Assembly: GCF_018139645.1 (NCBI RefSeq)
Contig: NZ_JAGSPM010000005.1
Coordinates: 1-49,886, forward strand
DNA: 49,886 nucleotides
Direction of reading: 5' to 3'
DNA from: Affinundibacterium baiyunense
Lineage (GTDB): Bacteria > Pseudomonadota > Gammaproteobacteria > Burkholderiales > Burkholderiaceae_D
Shown: positions 26,414 to 36,270 of the stretch, piece after piece
Numbering within the stretch: the first letter of the stretch is position 1
Layout of the letters: each line of letters begins with the position of its first letter
Notes under the pieces: generated by a model
What the model saw: only the letters and a program-made list of their open reading frames with translations
Databases searched by the model: none
What the model was told of the DNA's origin: nothing
Made by a program: the position numbers and the translations under genes

Positions 26414-27283
26414 ATGAGTCGAGACGAATTGGATGTATATGCAGAACAGAATCAGCAAATGGCTGACGAGGCAACATTGGGAGACATCGTAATGAGTGAA
26501 CTATCTGAACAAGAACCGACGAGGTATTTTGATCTTGTTTATATCTATTCTGCAGATAATAGGTATGTTCAAGAATTAAGTGATGCCTTGAGTCTGTTCG
26601 ATCATGAAGTGGTAGGCTTTTCTGATTTAGAGGAGTTCCGCTCCGCGATTTTGGTGAGAGCTCCGGCAGCCGCTGTGTTGGATATTGATTCCGAGGCTGG
26701 TAAGTTGGCTAAGACTGCAATGTCGACTCGTGTGATCACCAGCTTTCCAGTGATTTACATTTCAGCAAATGATAATTTTGAGGATAGATTACTGGCGGTA
26801 CGCGAGGGTGCCGAAGGTTATTTTATTAAACCGATTGATGCCCAGGCTTTAAGTGTAAAAATTGACGAGAAGATTGCAAAAAACGCGGTGCGCTCTTATC
26901 GCGTGTTGGTCGTTGATGATGACGAATTTTTCTTAAGCTTTTTTGATGCTGTGTTAAGTAGTGCGGGCATGCACGTGCGTTCGTTGATGGATCCGACAGA
27001 AATTCTTGATGCGATAAAAAAGTTTAAACCAGAACTTATCTTAACTGACTTATATATGCCGCAATGTAATGGCATAGAAATGGCAAAGGTTATACGTCAG
27101 AATAACTTGTATGTCGAAATCCCTATCGTGTTTTTGTCTTCTGAGACAGAAATGCAAAAGCAATTAGGCGCAATGGAAACTGGTGCAGATGATTTTTTAA
27201 CCAAGCCTATAGATCCAGAAAAATTGATTGCCTCGATTTCAGCACGCGCTGAGCGCTATCGAAATTTGCGCAAAAAAGGATGA
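26414..27283 (+). CDS. Double-receiver response regulator without output domain
   Basis: A 289-residue protein with two REC domains. The first (about 38-155) is degenerate: no acidic pair in its first strand (LVYIYSADN) but D90/D92 in VLDID and K139 in FIKP are present. The second (about 162-285) is canonical, with VVDDDE (D168-D170), phospho-acceptor D212 in LTDLYMP, S242 and K264 in TKP. No GGDEF, EAL or DNA-binding domain follows. It may act by protein contact, perhaps with the upstream HD-GYP protein, with which it shares strand and a short gap. A terminator follows. Confidence 0.88.
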   Translation: MSRDELDVYAEQNQQMADEATLGDIVMSELSEQEPTRYFDLVYIYSADNRYVQELSDALSLFDHEVVGFSDLEEFRSAILVRAPAAAVLDIDSEAGKLAKTAMSTRVITSFPVIYISANDNFEDRLLAVREGAEGYFIKPIDAQALSVKIDEKIAKNAVRSYRVLVVDDDEFFLSFFDAVLSSAGMHVRSLMDPTEILDAIKKFKPELILTDLYMPQCNGIEMAKVIRQNNLYVEIPIVFLSSETEMQKQLGAMETGADDFLTKPIDPEKLIASISARAERYRNLRKKG

Positions 27284-27301
27284 TACAGCTAAGGGGAAGG
27301 G

Positions 27302-27329
27302 CGGCTTAGTTTATCTAGCCGTTTTTTTT
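27302..27329 (+). terminator. Rho-independent terminator after the double-receiver gene
   Basis: CGGCT (27302-27306) pairs with AGCCG (27317-27321), with an additional partial AG/CT pairing inside, followed by eight T residues. It closes the HD-GYP / receiver pair. Confidence 0.8.
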
Positions 27330-27368
27330 ATTTACTTGCTTTATTTGCTGAAGTTTTAGAGCCAAACT

Positions 27369-29138
27369 TTAAGGGTAGAAAATTTCTACTTGATAGTTGG
27401 ATGCCTTTGCGATATTCAGCTCAAAATACAGTTTGTGGTTGCTCTCACTGAGTGCGGCTATTCCCTTTGGTAGATCCGATTTTGTATTCAGATATTCACT
27501 CGCTTGGAAAACTTTTTGTAATACAGTTTTACCGCGACGATCTTTTAAAGTTAACTCTAGCGCTGGCCATTCTTGAATAGTAGAGCTCTTATTTTGAATT
27601 TGAAATGCTAAGGTATTGATTCTTAACTCTTCATTTAAAATCAATAACTCGCTTCCAACCAGCTCTAACATACGTCGCTCTGCCGGTAACTTGATTTGGC
27701 ATCCAATCATTTGACATGCACGTAACAAGTGCGGCTTAGTCGCTGGCCATTGTGCTGCGATTTGCGTTCGGAAGAAATACGCACCTTGTAGCAAGGTAGC
27801 GAAGACCAATACTAGGCATGAAAAAAACAAAGCAAATGTTTGCCATTTTCCATAACGCCGTTTTTTTTCTGCCTGCAGCACAAATTTGGGCGTTTCTTCA
27901 TCGCCATCAATCTCGGCTGGTGGCTGTGAATCAGAGATGCTTTCGACCGGCTCTTCTGCATATATTGCATCCGAATGTGTGTCGGAATCTGCGCTGCTTT
28001 GCGCAGTTGTTGCATGCGAAGACGTAAATGAGGGCGGACGATTCGATGACGCTGATTCTTTTAAATCTTCGCCTAAATGAGGTTCGTGCCTAGACCATTC
28101 TTTGGCATCTTCATCAAGCGTTGCGATTCGATTCTCTAATTCTAATTGATGTAATAAATCCGCTTGTTCAACTAGGGCGCGCTCTTCAGACGTAAGCTCG
28201 AACTCCAACTTGCCAGTTAGGGGGGAAGGCTTCTGTTTATCGTTTGAATTGCTTTCAGGCTTAGGCTCTGTAGTACCACTGACACCTAACTCGGGCTCAA
28301 TTGTTTCTAATTGTGCCGAGAATTGCTGCATTAAGTTTTGTTGTTGCTGGCTATGAACCGATTCTGATGCCGAACCTAAATTCATCAATTGCTCAAATTC
28401 ATCAAGCTCTTGTTCCGAATTGGAATCGGATTTATCTTTGGTTTTTACATCAGCGTTGGATTCTGGCGCTAAATTCGAATCGGGATTTGAGTCTAGAGTG
28501 AAAACTGGCGCAGTGGTATCAATCGGTGACGCATTTTCGTCTATCGTATCCTGCGTTTGTTCTTGTGTAGCTTCATCGTTTGCTGTTGTGAAGTCGTGTT
28601 CTTCGCCAGATTGACGATTAGATTCAAAATCGAATTCTTGATTTTTTGAATCAGCTGTATCTAGCTGATCATTTTGAGCATCTGCTTCTACAATGTCCGA
28701 ACCAGCTTCAAACTCATCTTCAAACTTAGCAATAAATTCTGTCGTAATTTGAGGTTTATGTTCATCGCCATCTTGACTTGCTTCATCTGCAGCTATTTCA
28801 GGATGATGAGACTGTTCCGTTGCATTGGATGCGATTGGATGTTCGTCTAAACTTGATTGATGCTGCGGTTCTGTTTGCTGAGAACTAGGCAGTTTCTTTG
28901 CGTCCTCGACTGCAGCTTTCTGTTGAAGTGAGCTTGGTGTTTGTTGCTCACTTGCTGATTCTGTCAGCTTGGAATCAGGCCGCTTGCGCGGTGCCTCACC
29001 GGGTGCAAGCAAATGTTCGATGCCATTAAAGGTGAGCTTGCAAGAGCCGCATCGAACCATCCCCGCGTGTAGCTTTAGCTGGTCATTCGCGACCCGGAAG
29101 CTGGTATAGCAATGAGGACATTGGGTCGCGAGTGCCAT
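27369..29138 (-). CDS. Zinc-ribbon and DUF3426 membrane protein with a long acidic linker
   Basis: A 589-residue protein. Residues 1-45 are an MJ0042-type zinc ribbon (CPHC...CGSCK). A Ser/Glu/Gln/Asp-rich, probably disordered linker spans about 50-425. One membrane helix follows near 438-460 (FALFFSCLVLVFATLLQGAYFF), and the C-terminal DUF3426 beta domain contains the conserved CQMIGCQIKLPAE region. The family nearly always lies next to prmA in betaproteobacteria, as here, where it follows prmA by 24 bp. The linker is longer than I expect for the family. Function is not known. Confidence 0.85.
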   Translation of the reverse strand: MALATQCPHCYTSFRVANDQLKLHAGMVRCGSCKLTFNGIEHLLAPGEAPRKRPDSKLTESASEQQTPSSLQQKAAVEDAKKLPSSQQTEPQHQSSLDEHPIASNATEQSHHPEIAADEASQDGDEHKPQITTEFIAKFEDEFEAGSDIVEADAQNDQLDTADSKNQEFDFESNRQSGEEHDFTTANDEATQEQTQDTIDENASPIDTTAPVFTLDSNPDSNLAPESNADVKTKDKSDSNSEQELDEFEQLMNLGSASESVHSQQQQNLMQQFSAQLETIEPELGVSGTTEPKPESNSNDKQKPSPLTGKLEFELTSEERALVEQADLLHQLELENRIATLDEDAKEWSRHEPHLGEDLKESASSNRPPSFTSSHATTAQSSADSDTHSDAIYAEEPVESISDSQPPAEIDGDEETPKFVLQAEKKRRYGKWQTFALFFSCLVLVFATLLQGAYFFRTQIAAQWPATKPHLLRACQMIGCQIKLPAERRMLELVGSELLILNEELRINTLAFQIQNKSSTIQEWPALELTLKDRRGKTVLQKVFQASEYLNTKSDLPKGIAALSESNHKLYFELNIAKASNYQVEIFYP

Positions 29139-29162
29139 GATGTATGTGTTCGATGCTGAAGA

Positions 29163-30083
29163 TTAGTTGTTGGATGCGGAGCGGCGACCGTGTAAAGCAA
29201 CCCAGCCTTCACGCTCTTGCCAAACACTCAATTGGATGAAAGGCGCATAAGCGGCGGCAACTTCTTCAGCTTGACGTGCTAACACGCCAGATAGAATCAG
29301 TGCGCCACCTTCGGCGACTCGACCCGAGAGCATTGGAGCCATCAGTTTTAATGGGCTTGAAAGAATGTTAGCAACGACAACATCAAATTGTTGTGTCGAC
29401 GGATATTTGTCACCAAATGCTTCCGGTAGTGAGAACTCGATATCGCATTGATTGCGTTCGGCATTGAAATTCGCTGATTCAATTGCTTGAGGATCGATGT
29501 CTACGCCGACCACTTTATTCGCGGCGAGTTTTTTCGCTACCATCGCTAAAATTCCCGAGCCGCAACCATAGTCGAGCACCGATAAATTGCTGGGGGCGTG
29601 CGCTTCTAACCATTCCATGCATAAACGTGTGGTCGGATGACTACCCGTGCCAAACGCCAAGCCCGGATCTAGTTCAAGAACTAAAGCTTGTGGATCAGGA
29701 ATTTCATGCCAACTTGGTACCACCCAGATATTTTTGCCGATATGAATTGGTTCAAATTGAGATTGCGTCAGGCGTACCCAATCTTGCTCTTCTACACTGC
29801 GCGTCGTGAATGATGGCACTGTTGCCAATTTGATCGACGCTGCGGCTTCCGCTACCAGCGCAGCATGGTCGATGTCGGTGTCTGCTAAGGCAACTACACG
29901 ACTGCGTTCCCACGCGCGCTCAGTGATTTCCATGCCTGGTTCACCGAATAATGGTTTTTCAGCGTCTGTTCCTTCATCGGCATCTTCTACCGATACAGAT
30001 AAGGCACCTGCATCCATTAGTGCGTCGGATAAATTTTCTGCGTGATCGCGCGCAACTTCAATTAGGATCTCGACCCAGGCCAT
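29163..30083 (-). CDS. prmA: Ribosomal protein L11 methyltransferase
   Basis: PrmA trimethylates ribosomal protein L11 using S-adenosylmethionine. The protein has 306 residues, near the family length. An N-terminal substrate-binding domain ([32 protein letters not shown]) is followed by the methyltransferase fold with [16 protein letters not shown] (SAM loop), [12 protein letters not shown] and the [10 protein letters not shown] motif that replaces NPPY in this family. It precedes the DUF3426 gene, and its expression is probably separate from accBC because a terminator lies between. Confidence 0.96.
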   Translation of the reverse strand: MAWVEILIEVARDHAENLSDALMDAGALSVSVEDADEGTDAEKPLFGEPGMEITERAWERSRVVALADTDIDHAALVAEAAASIKLATVPSFTTRSVEEQDWVRLTQSQFEPIHIGKNIWVVPSWHEIPDPQALVLELDPGLAFGTGSHPTTRLCMEWLEAHAPSNLSVLDYGCGSGILAMVAKKLAANKVVGVDIDPQAIESANFNAERNQCDIEFSLPEAFGDKYPSTQQFDVVVANILSSPLKLMAPMLSGRVAEGGALILSGVLARQAEEVAAAYAPFIQLSVWQEREGWVALHGRRSASNN

Positions 30084-30234
30084 AAATATGCTTTCAAATT
30101 CAAAATACGTTTCGTCGCATTCAGGAATGCAGACGAATTAAATTAATAGTGCTTACACAAAATTCCGTCAATTAGGTAGCTTGCTGTGAGCGTAAAGACC
30201 TTAGTTTTTGTTTTTCGCAAGTTCTAATCAAAAA

Positions 30235-30264
30235 ACGCGATTGAATATAGTATCTCAATCGCGT
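30235..30264 (-). terminator. Terminator of the accBC operon
   Basis: ACGCGATTGA (30235-30244) pairs perfectly with TCAATCGCGT (30255-30264). On the minus strand the stem is followed by TTTTTT, about 40 bp after the accC stop. Confidence 0.85.
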
Positions 30265-30300
30265 CATGGAAACTACCTAAGCAATCTTATTGCCGATGGT

Positions 30301-31668
30301 TTATTTATCTTTTTTAGATAGCACAGGCATATCTGCCAATTTATGCTCTAAATAATGAATATTGGTACCACCTTCAATAAAGCGTGCATCGACCATCAAT
30401 TCGCGGTGGAGCGGAATGTTGGTTTGAATTCCTTCAACGACCATCTCAGACAAGGCAATTTGCATACGACGAATTGCTTGTTCGCGCGTCGCACCGTAAG
30501 AAATCACTTTGCCTATCATTGAGTCGTAATTTGGTGGTACGAAGTAGCCAGCATAAGCGTGTGAATCAACGCGAATACCAGGACCGCCCGGTGTATGCCA
30601 AGTTGCAATACGTCCAGGTGATGGTGTAAATTTGAATGGATCTTCAGCGTTAATACGGCACTCAATTGAATGTCCACGCAATTCAATGTCCGATTGCTTG
30701 AAGCGTAGCTTGTTGCCAAACGCAATATGAATTTGCTCTTGAACAATATCCACGCCAGTAATCATTTCGGTGACCGGATGTTCAACTTGTACGCGCGTAT
30801 TCATTTCGATGAAATAGAATTCACCGTTTTCATAGAGGAACTCAAATGTACCCGCACCACGGTAGCCAATCTTGCGGCAAGCTTCAGCGCAACGATTACC
30901 AATTTTTTCGATTGTTTTGCGTGGAATGCCTGGAGCAGGGGCTTCTTCAATAACTTTTTGATGGCGACGTTGCATGGAGCAATCGCGCTCACCCAACCAA
31001 ACGGCGTTGCCATGCTGATCAGCTAAGATTTGGATTTCCACATGCCGTGGATTTTCCAAAAACTTTTCCATATACACTTCTGGATTGCCGAATGCGGCAC
31101 CGGCTTCGGTCTTGGTCATGGTGACAGCATTTAACAACGCTGCTTCAGTATGAACCACGCGCATACCGCGACCACCACCACCACCAGCGGCTTTGATGAT
31201 GACCGGATAGCCGACTTTACGTGCAGTTTGGACGATCACTTTAGGATCATCTGGCAAGGCACCGTCTGAGCCTGGTACGCAAGGTACGCCAGCTTCAATC
31301 ATGGCGTGCTTAGCAGAGACTTTGTCGCCCATCAAACGAATCGATTCTGCACGAGGACCAATGAAAACAAAGCCGGATTGTTCAACGCGTTCAGCGAAAT
31401 CTGCGTTTTCAGATAAAAAGCCGTAGCCAGGATGAATCGCTTGCGCATCAGTGACTTCTGCGGCACTGATAATTGCCGGCATGCTTAAGTAACTGAGATT
31501 GGATGGTGCCGGGCCGATACAAACGGATTCATCAGCGAGTTTGACGTATTTGGCTTCGCGGTCTGCTTCAGAGTGAACGACTACGGTTTTGATGCCCATT
31601 TCGCGGCAGGCGCGCTGAATACGGAGGGCAATTTCGCCACGATTGGCGATCAGAATTTTTTCAAACAT
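30301..31668 (-). CDS. accC: Acetyl-CoA carboxylase, biotin carboxylase subunit
   Basis: A 455-residue ATP-grasp enzyme that carboxylates the biotin on AccB with ATP and bicarbonate, the first half-reaction of fatty acid synthesis. It begins [16 protein letters not shown], shows the glycine-rich GGGGRGMR loop, [14 protein letters not shown], and [14 protein letters not shown] near the active site. The frame extends upstream to 31752, but ATG 31668 matches the family start. It follows accB on the same strand after 126 bp. Confidence 0.97.
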   Translation of the reverse strand: MFEKILIANRGEIALRIQRACREMGIKTVVVHSEADREAKYVKLADESVCIGPAPSNLSYLSMPAIISAAEVTDAQAIHPGYGFLSENADFAERVEQSGFVFIGPRAESIRLMGDKVSAKHAMIEAGVPCVPGSDGALPDDPKVIVQTARKVGYPVIIKAAGGGGGRGMRVVHTEAALLNAVTMTKTEAGAAFGNPEVYMEKFLENPRHVEIQILADQHGNAVWLGERDCSMQRRHQKVIEEAPAPGIPRKTIEKIGNRCAEACRKIGYRGAGTFEFLYENGEFYFIEMNTRVQVEHPVTEMITGVDIVQEQIHIAFGNKLRFKQSDIELRGHSIECRINAEDPFKFTPSPGRIATWHTPGGPGIRVDSHAYAGYFVPPNYDSMIGKVISYGATREQAIRRMQIALSEMVVEGIQTNIPLHRELMVDARFIEGGTNIHYLEHKLADMPVLSKKDK

Positions 31669-31794
31669 AATATATTTTGCTTTGGCAGAGGTTGCAGTCC
31701 GAAAGCTTGGGAGCGGTAAATTTTGTTTTCGCCAGATTGACTGGCGAAGCAAATGGCGTCATCAAGCTAGTCGTGCTGATAGGTCGTGCTGGAA

Positions 31795-32265
31795 TTAAGC
31801 AATGATAAACAATGGTTGGCCAAATTCGACCGGTTGACCATTTTCGACCAAAATTTGCTTGATGCTGCCAGAGAAATCGCTTTCGATTTCATTGAGCAAT
31901 TTCATCGCTTCGATAATGCATAAAGTGTCGCCACTGTTTACATTTTTGCCAATGTCTACGAATGGCGCAGAACCAGGTGAGGCTGCGCGGTAGAAAGTAC
32001 CAACCATAGGTGATTTGACTACATGGCCTTCAACTGCAGCAGGTGCTGCTGGAGCTGCCGCGGCAGCGATTGGTGCAGCTGCTGGTGCTGGTGCAGCTTG
32101 TTGCATCATGGTCTGCATTTGTGGCTGCATCATCACCATTTGCCCTTGTTGAGCGGGTGCGGATTTCACGATACGAACTTTACCTTCGCCTTCGGTGACT
32201 TCCAACTCAGAAATGTCGGATTCTGCAACGAGGTCGATAAGGGTCTTGAGTTTTCTTAAATCCAT
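31795..32265 (-). CDS. accB: Acetyl-CoA carboxylase, biotin carboxyl carrier protein
   Basis: A 156-residue carrier whose biotin is attached to K122 in [10 protein letters not shown]; the residues after the Lys are LL rather than the more usual MM or LM. An N-terminal helix region is followed by a flexible Ala/Pro-rich linker (about 58-78) and the biotinyl domain from about 80. CAGGAG precedes ATG 32265. It is the first gene of accBC. Confidence 0.97.
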   Translation of the reverse strand: MDLRKLKTLIDLVAESDISELEVTEGEGKVRIVKSAPAQQGQMVMMQPQMQTMMQQAAPAPAAAPIAAAAAPAAPAAVEGHVVKSPMVGTFYRAASPGSAPFVDIGKNVNSGDTLCIIEAMKLLNEIESDFSGSIKQILVENGQPVEFGQPLFIIA

Positions 32266-32401
32266 GTGAAATCTCCTGAAAATTGAGGGCGTTTATCTGT
32301 GCATTTAGACATACTTTTGGTCGCTAAAATGCTATTTTTGGAATTGACGCAATTCATATTTATGTGATGAATGTATGTTAATTGCGTGAAGATGCGAGAA
32401 T

Positions 32402-32872
32402 TTAAAGGTTTTTTAATGCAAAGTCAATCGCAAAGCGATATCCATCTGTGCCTAGACCACAGATCACACCTTTGGCTATATCGGAAAGATAAGAGTGATG
32501 TCGAAATGCTTCTCGTTGATGAATATTTGAGATATGTACTTCGACAAATGGAATCGCAACACCTGCCAAAGCATCGCGCAAAGCTACACTAGTGTGGGTG
32601 TAACCACCTGGATTGATTATAATTGCGTCAACTTGTTCGGCGCGTGCTGCGTGGATTCGGTCGATTAAAGCACCTTCGTGATTACTTTGAAAACATAAGA
32701 AAACACCGTTGGCGGCTTTAATTTGTTGCTCTGCTATATTTTCTATGTCACTAAGTGTTTGTTTTCCATACACTTCTGGTTCTCGGGTGCCTAATAAATT
32801 CAGGTTGGGACCATTGATGAGCAAGATCTTGCGTGCCATAGAATTTGATGAATTTGCCGAAGTTGCTGGCAT
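32402..32872 (-). CDS. aroQ: Type II 3-dehydroquinate dehydratase
   Basis: Third step of the shikimate pathway: 3-dehydroquinate to 3-dehydroshikimate, by a dodecameric type II enzyme. Conserved blocks: [21 protein letters not shown] with the catalytic Tyr, [13 protein letters not shown] strand (here [13 protein letters not shown]), [16 protein letters not shown] with the catalytic His, and [18 protein letters not shown]. The family usually starts at the Met of MARKILL (ATG 32839); the longer start at 32872 adds 11 residues. Neither has a strong ribosome binding site. Lies in the usual betaproteobacterial position upstream of accB. Confidence 0.95.
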   Translation of the reverse strand: MPATSANSSNSMARKILLINGPNLNLLGTREPEVYGKQTLSDIENIAEQQIKAANGVFLCFQSNHEGALIDRIHAARAEQVDAIIINPGGYTHTSVALRDALAGVAIPFVEVHISNIHQREAFRHHSYLSDIAKGVICGLGTDGYRFAIDFALKNL

Positions 32873-32919
32873 TTTGCCGTTAATTGCTCCTAATTGGCAA
32901 GCAAAAATCCAGTATCTTT

Positions 32920-33456
32920 TTATTTTTTTGTGTTTAGTCTTAGGATATCGGCTTTCAATTCCGGCATTTTTAAGCGTCCGGTATAAGCTTTTACGACTTT
33001 TCCTTCAGGTGAAATTAAGACGGTAAAGGGAAGCCCACCAGCCTTGTTTCCCATCGCTTGCGACAGGCTAGTACCATCCATACCAGCAGCAAAAACGGGA
33101 TAGCTAATTTGGTATTTTTTTGTGAAGTCTGCAATATTGCTCGGTGTGTCGATACCCAAGCCAAGTAGTTGAACATTCTTATTCGCAAATTCTTTTTGCA
33201 ATTCGACTAACTCTGGCATTTCTTCTACGCAAGGTTTGCACCAAGTTGCCCAGAAATTAACGACAAGAAACTTTCCTTGCCATTGCTTGATTGCTTGCGG
33301 TTTGGCACCCGCATCATTTAAGGTGAGCCCAAAAAATTGTTGAACCGCGGTATCAGCGGCCGGAGCTGGTTCGAATTTCTTCGCGCCAAGAGTTGCACCG
33401 AGGCCAGTAAAGACTAAGCCGATCAAGATAGCGGAGATGGTGAAACGTTTATTCAT
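32920..33456 (-). CDS. TlpA-like thiol-disulfide thioredoxin, membrane-anchored
   Basis: A 178-residue protein with an N-terminal hydrophobic anchor or signal (about 6-25) and a TlpA/ResA-type thioredoxin domain in the periplasm. The redox site is WCKPC within [14 protein letters not shown], and GGLPFTVLI contains the cis-Pro. It likely reduces or maintains periplasmic disulfides. ATG 33456 overlaps the stop of the upstream gene by one base, so the two are translationally coupled. Confidence 0.9.
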   Translation of the reverse strand: MNKRFTISAILIGLVFTGLGATLGAKKFEPAPAADTAVQQFFGLTLNDAGAKPQAIKQWQGKFLVVNFWATWCKPCVEEMPELVELQKEFANKNVQLLGLGIDTPSNIADFTKKYQISYPVFAAGMDGTSLSQAMGNKAGGLPFTVLISPEGKVVKAYTGRLKMPELKADILRLNTKK

Positions 33457-34082
33457 CACATAGTTCCCAATTGTTGGTTTTCTATTAAGGTCAGTAAATT
33501 GCTCAAATTGGCGCGTTCATTTTTATCGGTGTGGCGAAGATCGTCGATATCATGCACTAATAAATGAACACCCTCATTTTTGTAGATGAAACTCAAAGTC
33601 TCAAGCGCTTCACCACGTTTGCCTTGATGTTCTGAGACTTCGTAGTCGATCCCTAAGTTCAATAGGTAAATCGCAACATCTTTGCTGTTGTCAGTGTAAA
33701 GCTGTAAATAAATATCTGAATGTTCGCCCGCAGTGCCGTTTAAAACTGCGCCAATGACGTAGGGGTTGAATGCGTTCAGTTCTTGCATTAGAACTGCGGC
33801 TAATTGTCGCAAGTGCAACAATCGTGCAGGCTGGCTATCGCCGAAGAAGATCGCTTGATACTCACGCACTTGTTGTTCAATTTGCGCATTGTCCGGCAAA
33901 ATGTTGCCGTTTAGCTTTTGATTGCCAAGTAACTGTTTTACAGCGCGCCGCTTGGCTGTGCCGTATTCCGCACCTTCTTCGGCGATGAATTTGGCCGCAA
34001 GCGAAGCAATTTCTTCGCGTATTTGGGTGACTGAGTCGCCATCATTAAAAATAAAATTCGTCATTTGCGCATCATATCGCAT
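33456..34082 (-). CDS. Conserved protein of unknown function, possible nucleotidyltransferase-like domain
   Basis: A 208-residue soluble protein. I recognise no firm family. The segment YVIGAVLNGTAGEHSDIYLQLYTD (about 106-131) faintly recalls a nucleotidyltransferase strand-turn-helix with a GT...SDI...L pattern, but the full catalytic set is not obvious. The N-terminal half is helical (IREEIASLAAKFIAEEGAEYGTAKRRAVKQ). It is coupled to the TlpA-like gene downstream and divergent from mpl, a pairing that hints at an envelope role. ATG 34082 is the longest start; 34064 is possible. Confidence 0.75.
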   Translation of the reverse strand: MRYDAQMTNFIFNDGDSVTQIREEIASLAAKFIAEEGAEYGTAKRRAVKQLLGNQKLNGNILPDNAQIEQQVREYQAIFFGDSQPARLLHLRQLAAVLMQELNAFNPYVIGAVLNGTAGEHSDIYLQLYTDNSKDVAIYLLNLGIDYEVSEHQGKRGEALETLSFIYKNEGVHLLVHDIDDLRHTDKNERANLSNLLTLIENQQLGTM

Positions 34083-34217
34083 TCGGTTTAGTCCTGCCTG
34101 CGAGCTTGCTCAGGTAGAATTGCGGCAATTGAAAAAAATTGGTCAAATTGAATCGGATGAGCAGGAATTGACTTGCCACCTTCATGATCAGGCATCTTGG
34201 AAAGTTGGCGTTTTTTT

Positions 34218-35645
34218 ATGCATATTCATATTTTAGGTATTTGCGGTACCTTTATGGGCGGGCTGGCAGTATTGGCTAAACAAGCTGGGCATCGTGTGAC
34301 CGGCTGTGATGCGAATGTGTATCCACCCATGAGTACACAACTAGCTTCGCAAGGAATTGAACTGATCGAAGGTTTTGACCCAGCACAGCTGGATTTGCAG
34401 CCAGATTTGTTCGTGATTGGTAACGTGGTGTCGCGCGGTAATCCTTTAATGGAAGCGATTTTGAATCGAGGATTGCCATATGTTTCAGGGCCACAGTGGA
34501 TAGGTGAGCAGCTATTGCGCGATAAATGGGTGTTGGCAGTTGCAGGTACACATGGTAAGACCACAACCGCATCCATGTTGGCGTGGATTTTGGAATATGC
34601 CGGTTATGCACCAGGATTTTTGATTGGTGGCGTGCCTTTGAATTTTGGGATTTCTGCGCGCTTATCTGGTGATACCGTGGAAGGCAAAGGCAAAAGTTCT
34701 GACTTTTTTGTGATTGAAGCAGATGAGTACGACACTGCGTTTTTTGATAAGCGTAGTAAGTTTGTGCACTATCACGCGAAGACAGCGGTTTTAAATAATC
34801 TAGAATTCGATCATGCGGATATTTTTCCTGATCTTGCCGCGATCGAAACCCAGTTTCATCATTTGGTGCGCACAGTGCCAGGCATTGGTCGTTTGATCGT
34901 GAATGCAAAAGAGCCGTCTTTAGCGCGCGTGATACAACGTGGTTGCTGGAGTGAAAAGGAATTTTTCAGTGATAGTGCTTCGGATGCTGCAGCCGATTGG
35001 TCATTGCAATTGGGTGAATTAGAAGACTTTGAGGTGTATTTCAAAGCGCAGTTGCAGGGCGTAGTTCGCTGGAACTTAAATGGCGCCCATAATCGTTTAA
35101 ATGCTTTAGCTGCGATCGCAGCTGCACGTCATGTCGGGGTTGAACCGGTGACCGCGATTGCTGCGCTATCTGAATTTATCAATGTGAAGCGCCGCATGGA
35201 AGTGCGTGGTGTGGTCGCCGACATTCAAGTGATCGATGATTTCGCCCATCATCCCACCGCCATCGCCACAACAGTGCAAGGGCTGCGCCGTAAAATGGGT
35301 TCAGGACGAATTTTGGCTGTGTTGGAACCGCGTTCAAATACGATGAAGATGGGCGCAATTAAGCAAGCCTTGCCAACTAGTTTAGAAGCTTCCGACTTGG
35401 TATATGTCTATGGTGCACAGAATGGAAAAGATGCGATTCATTGGGATTTGAGTGATACTTTTTCTCCCTTGGGTAGCAAGGTAAAAGCACATCATCAACT
35501 AGATGAATTAGTGCGCGATATTGTTAACGAGGCGCGATCCGGAGACGCAATTTTGGTGATGAGTAATGGCGGTTTCGGTGGTGTGCATCAACTATTGTTA
35601 GATGCGTTGGCTTTGAAATTTCAGACCGCATCTTCTGCGCAATGA
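34218..35645 (+). CDS. mpl: UDP-N-acetylmuramate:L-alanyl-gamma-D-glutamyl-meso-diaminopimelate ligase
   Basis: Mpl reattaches recycled murein tripeptide to UDP-MurNAc in the cytosol. The protein has 475 residues with Mur ligase order: N-terminal Rossmann domain (MHIHILGICGTFMGGLAVLA), ATP loop GTHGKTTTASMLAWI near residue 114, central FFVIEADEYDTAFFDKRSKF typical of Mpl, and the C-terminal binding domain with DDFAHHPTAI. ATG 34218 is chosen; the frame runs back to a TTG at 34197. It is divergent from the 33456-34082 gene and followed after 21 bp by the esterase gene. It links functionally with the AmpG-like/GH3 pair as murein recycling. Confidence 0.95.
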   Translation: MHIHILGICGTFMGGLAVLAKQAGHRVTGCDANVYPPMSTQLASQGIELIEGFDPAQLDLQPDLFVIGNVVSRGNPLMEAILNRGLPYVSGPQWIGEQLLRDKWVLAVAGTHGKTTTASMLAWILEYAGYAPGFLIGGVPLNFGISARLSGDTVEGKGKSSDFFVIEADEYDTAFFDKRSKFVHYHAKTAVLNNLEFDHADIFPDLAAIETQFHHLVRTVPGIGRLIVNAKEPSLARVIQRGCWSEKEFFSDSASDAAADWSLQLGELEDFEVYFKAQLQGVVRWNLNGAHNRLNALAAIAAARHVGVEPVTAIAALSEFINVKRRMEVRGVVADIQVIDDFAHHPTAIATTVQGLRRKMGSGRILAVLEPRSNTMKMGAIKQALPTSLEASDLVYVYGAQNGKDAIHWDLSDTFSPLGSKVKAHHQLDELVRDIVNEARSGDAILVMSNGGFGGVHQLLLDALALKFQTASSAQ

Positions 35646-35666
35646 ATTAGCTAGATCGTAACGACA

Positions 35667-36236
35667 ATGATTTTGTACTTGCACGGATTTCGTTCCTCAC
35701 CGAGCTCATTTAAAGCGCGCTTATTGGCACAACACTTTGCCAGCATTGGACGTGCGGATGAATTTGTTTGCCCACAGCTGCCTGCCTCGCCTGCTGCTGC
35801 AATCGCCTTGGCACAAGAATTAATCAATCAGCGTCGTGATGAACGTTTGGTTTTAATTGGTTCATCCTTAGGTGGCTATTATGCGACCTATTTGGCGGAG
35901 CAAAATGATTGCAAAGCGGTGTTGGTTAATCCCGCTGTAAAGCCACCGCGTGATTTAGAAAAATATGTTGGCGTCACTACAGCTTTTCATAGTGATGAGC
36001 CGTTTGAGTTTAAGCAAGCTTATATCGATGAGTTGAAACGATTTGCGATTGATACGATTACGCGACCTGAACGTTATTTTTTGATCGCCGCAACCGGAGA
36101 TGAAGTTTTAGACTGGCGCGACATGGTTGATCATTATCCACAGTCAAAACAATTGATTATTCAAGGTAGTGACCACGGTGTGAGTGAGTTTGCTGCGTAT
36201 ATTGAGACCGTGATGGCGTTCTGTGATGCAGAATAA
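35667..36236 (+). CDS. YqiA/YcfP-like alpha/beta-fold hydrolase
   Basis: A 189-residue small esterase. The first strand reads MILYLHGFRSSPSSFKA (oxyanion region), the nucleophile elbow is GSSLGGYYA, an Asp occurs in ATGDEVLDW, and the final His in QGSDHGVSEF completes the triad. The substrate is unknown; E. coli YqiA acts on short acyl esters. It follows mpl closely and its end overlaps or nearly meets ubiC, so all three may be co-transcribed. Confidence 0.87.
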   Translation: MILYLHGFRSSPSSFKARLLAQHFASIGRADEFVCPQLPASPAAAIALAQELINQRRDERLVLIGSSLGGYYATYLAEQNDCKAVLVNPAVKPPRDLEKYVGVTTAFHSDEPFEFKQAYIDELKRFAIDTITRPERYFLIAATGDEVLDWRDMVDHYPQSKQLIIQGSDHGVSEFAAYIETVMAFCDAE

Positions 36237-36270
36237 TTTTTTATCCGTTCTGTCGTCAGGGCATAAACAA

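Noticed and set aside
35667..36236. Alpha/beta hydrolase considered as the FrmB S-formylglutathione hydrolase missing near frmA
   Set aside because: Sequence and size (189 residues) fit the YqiA group, not the larger FrmB esterases.
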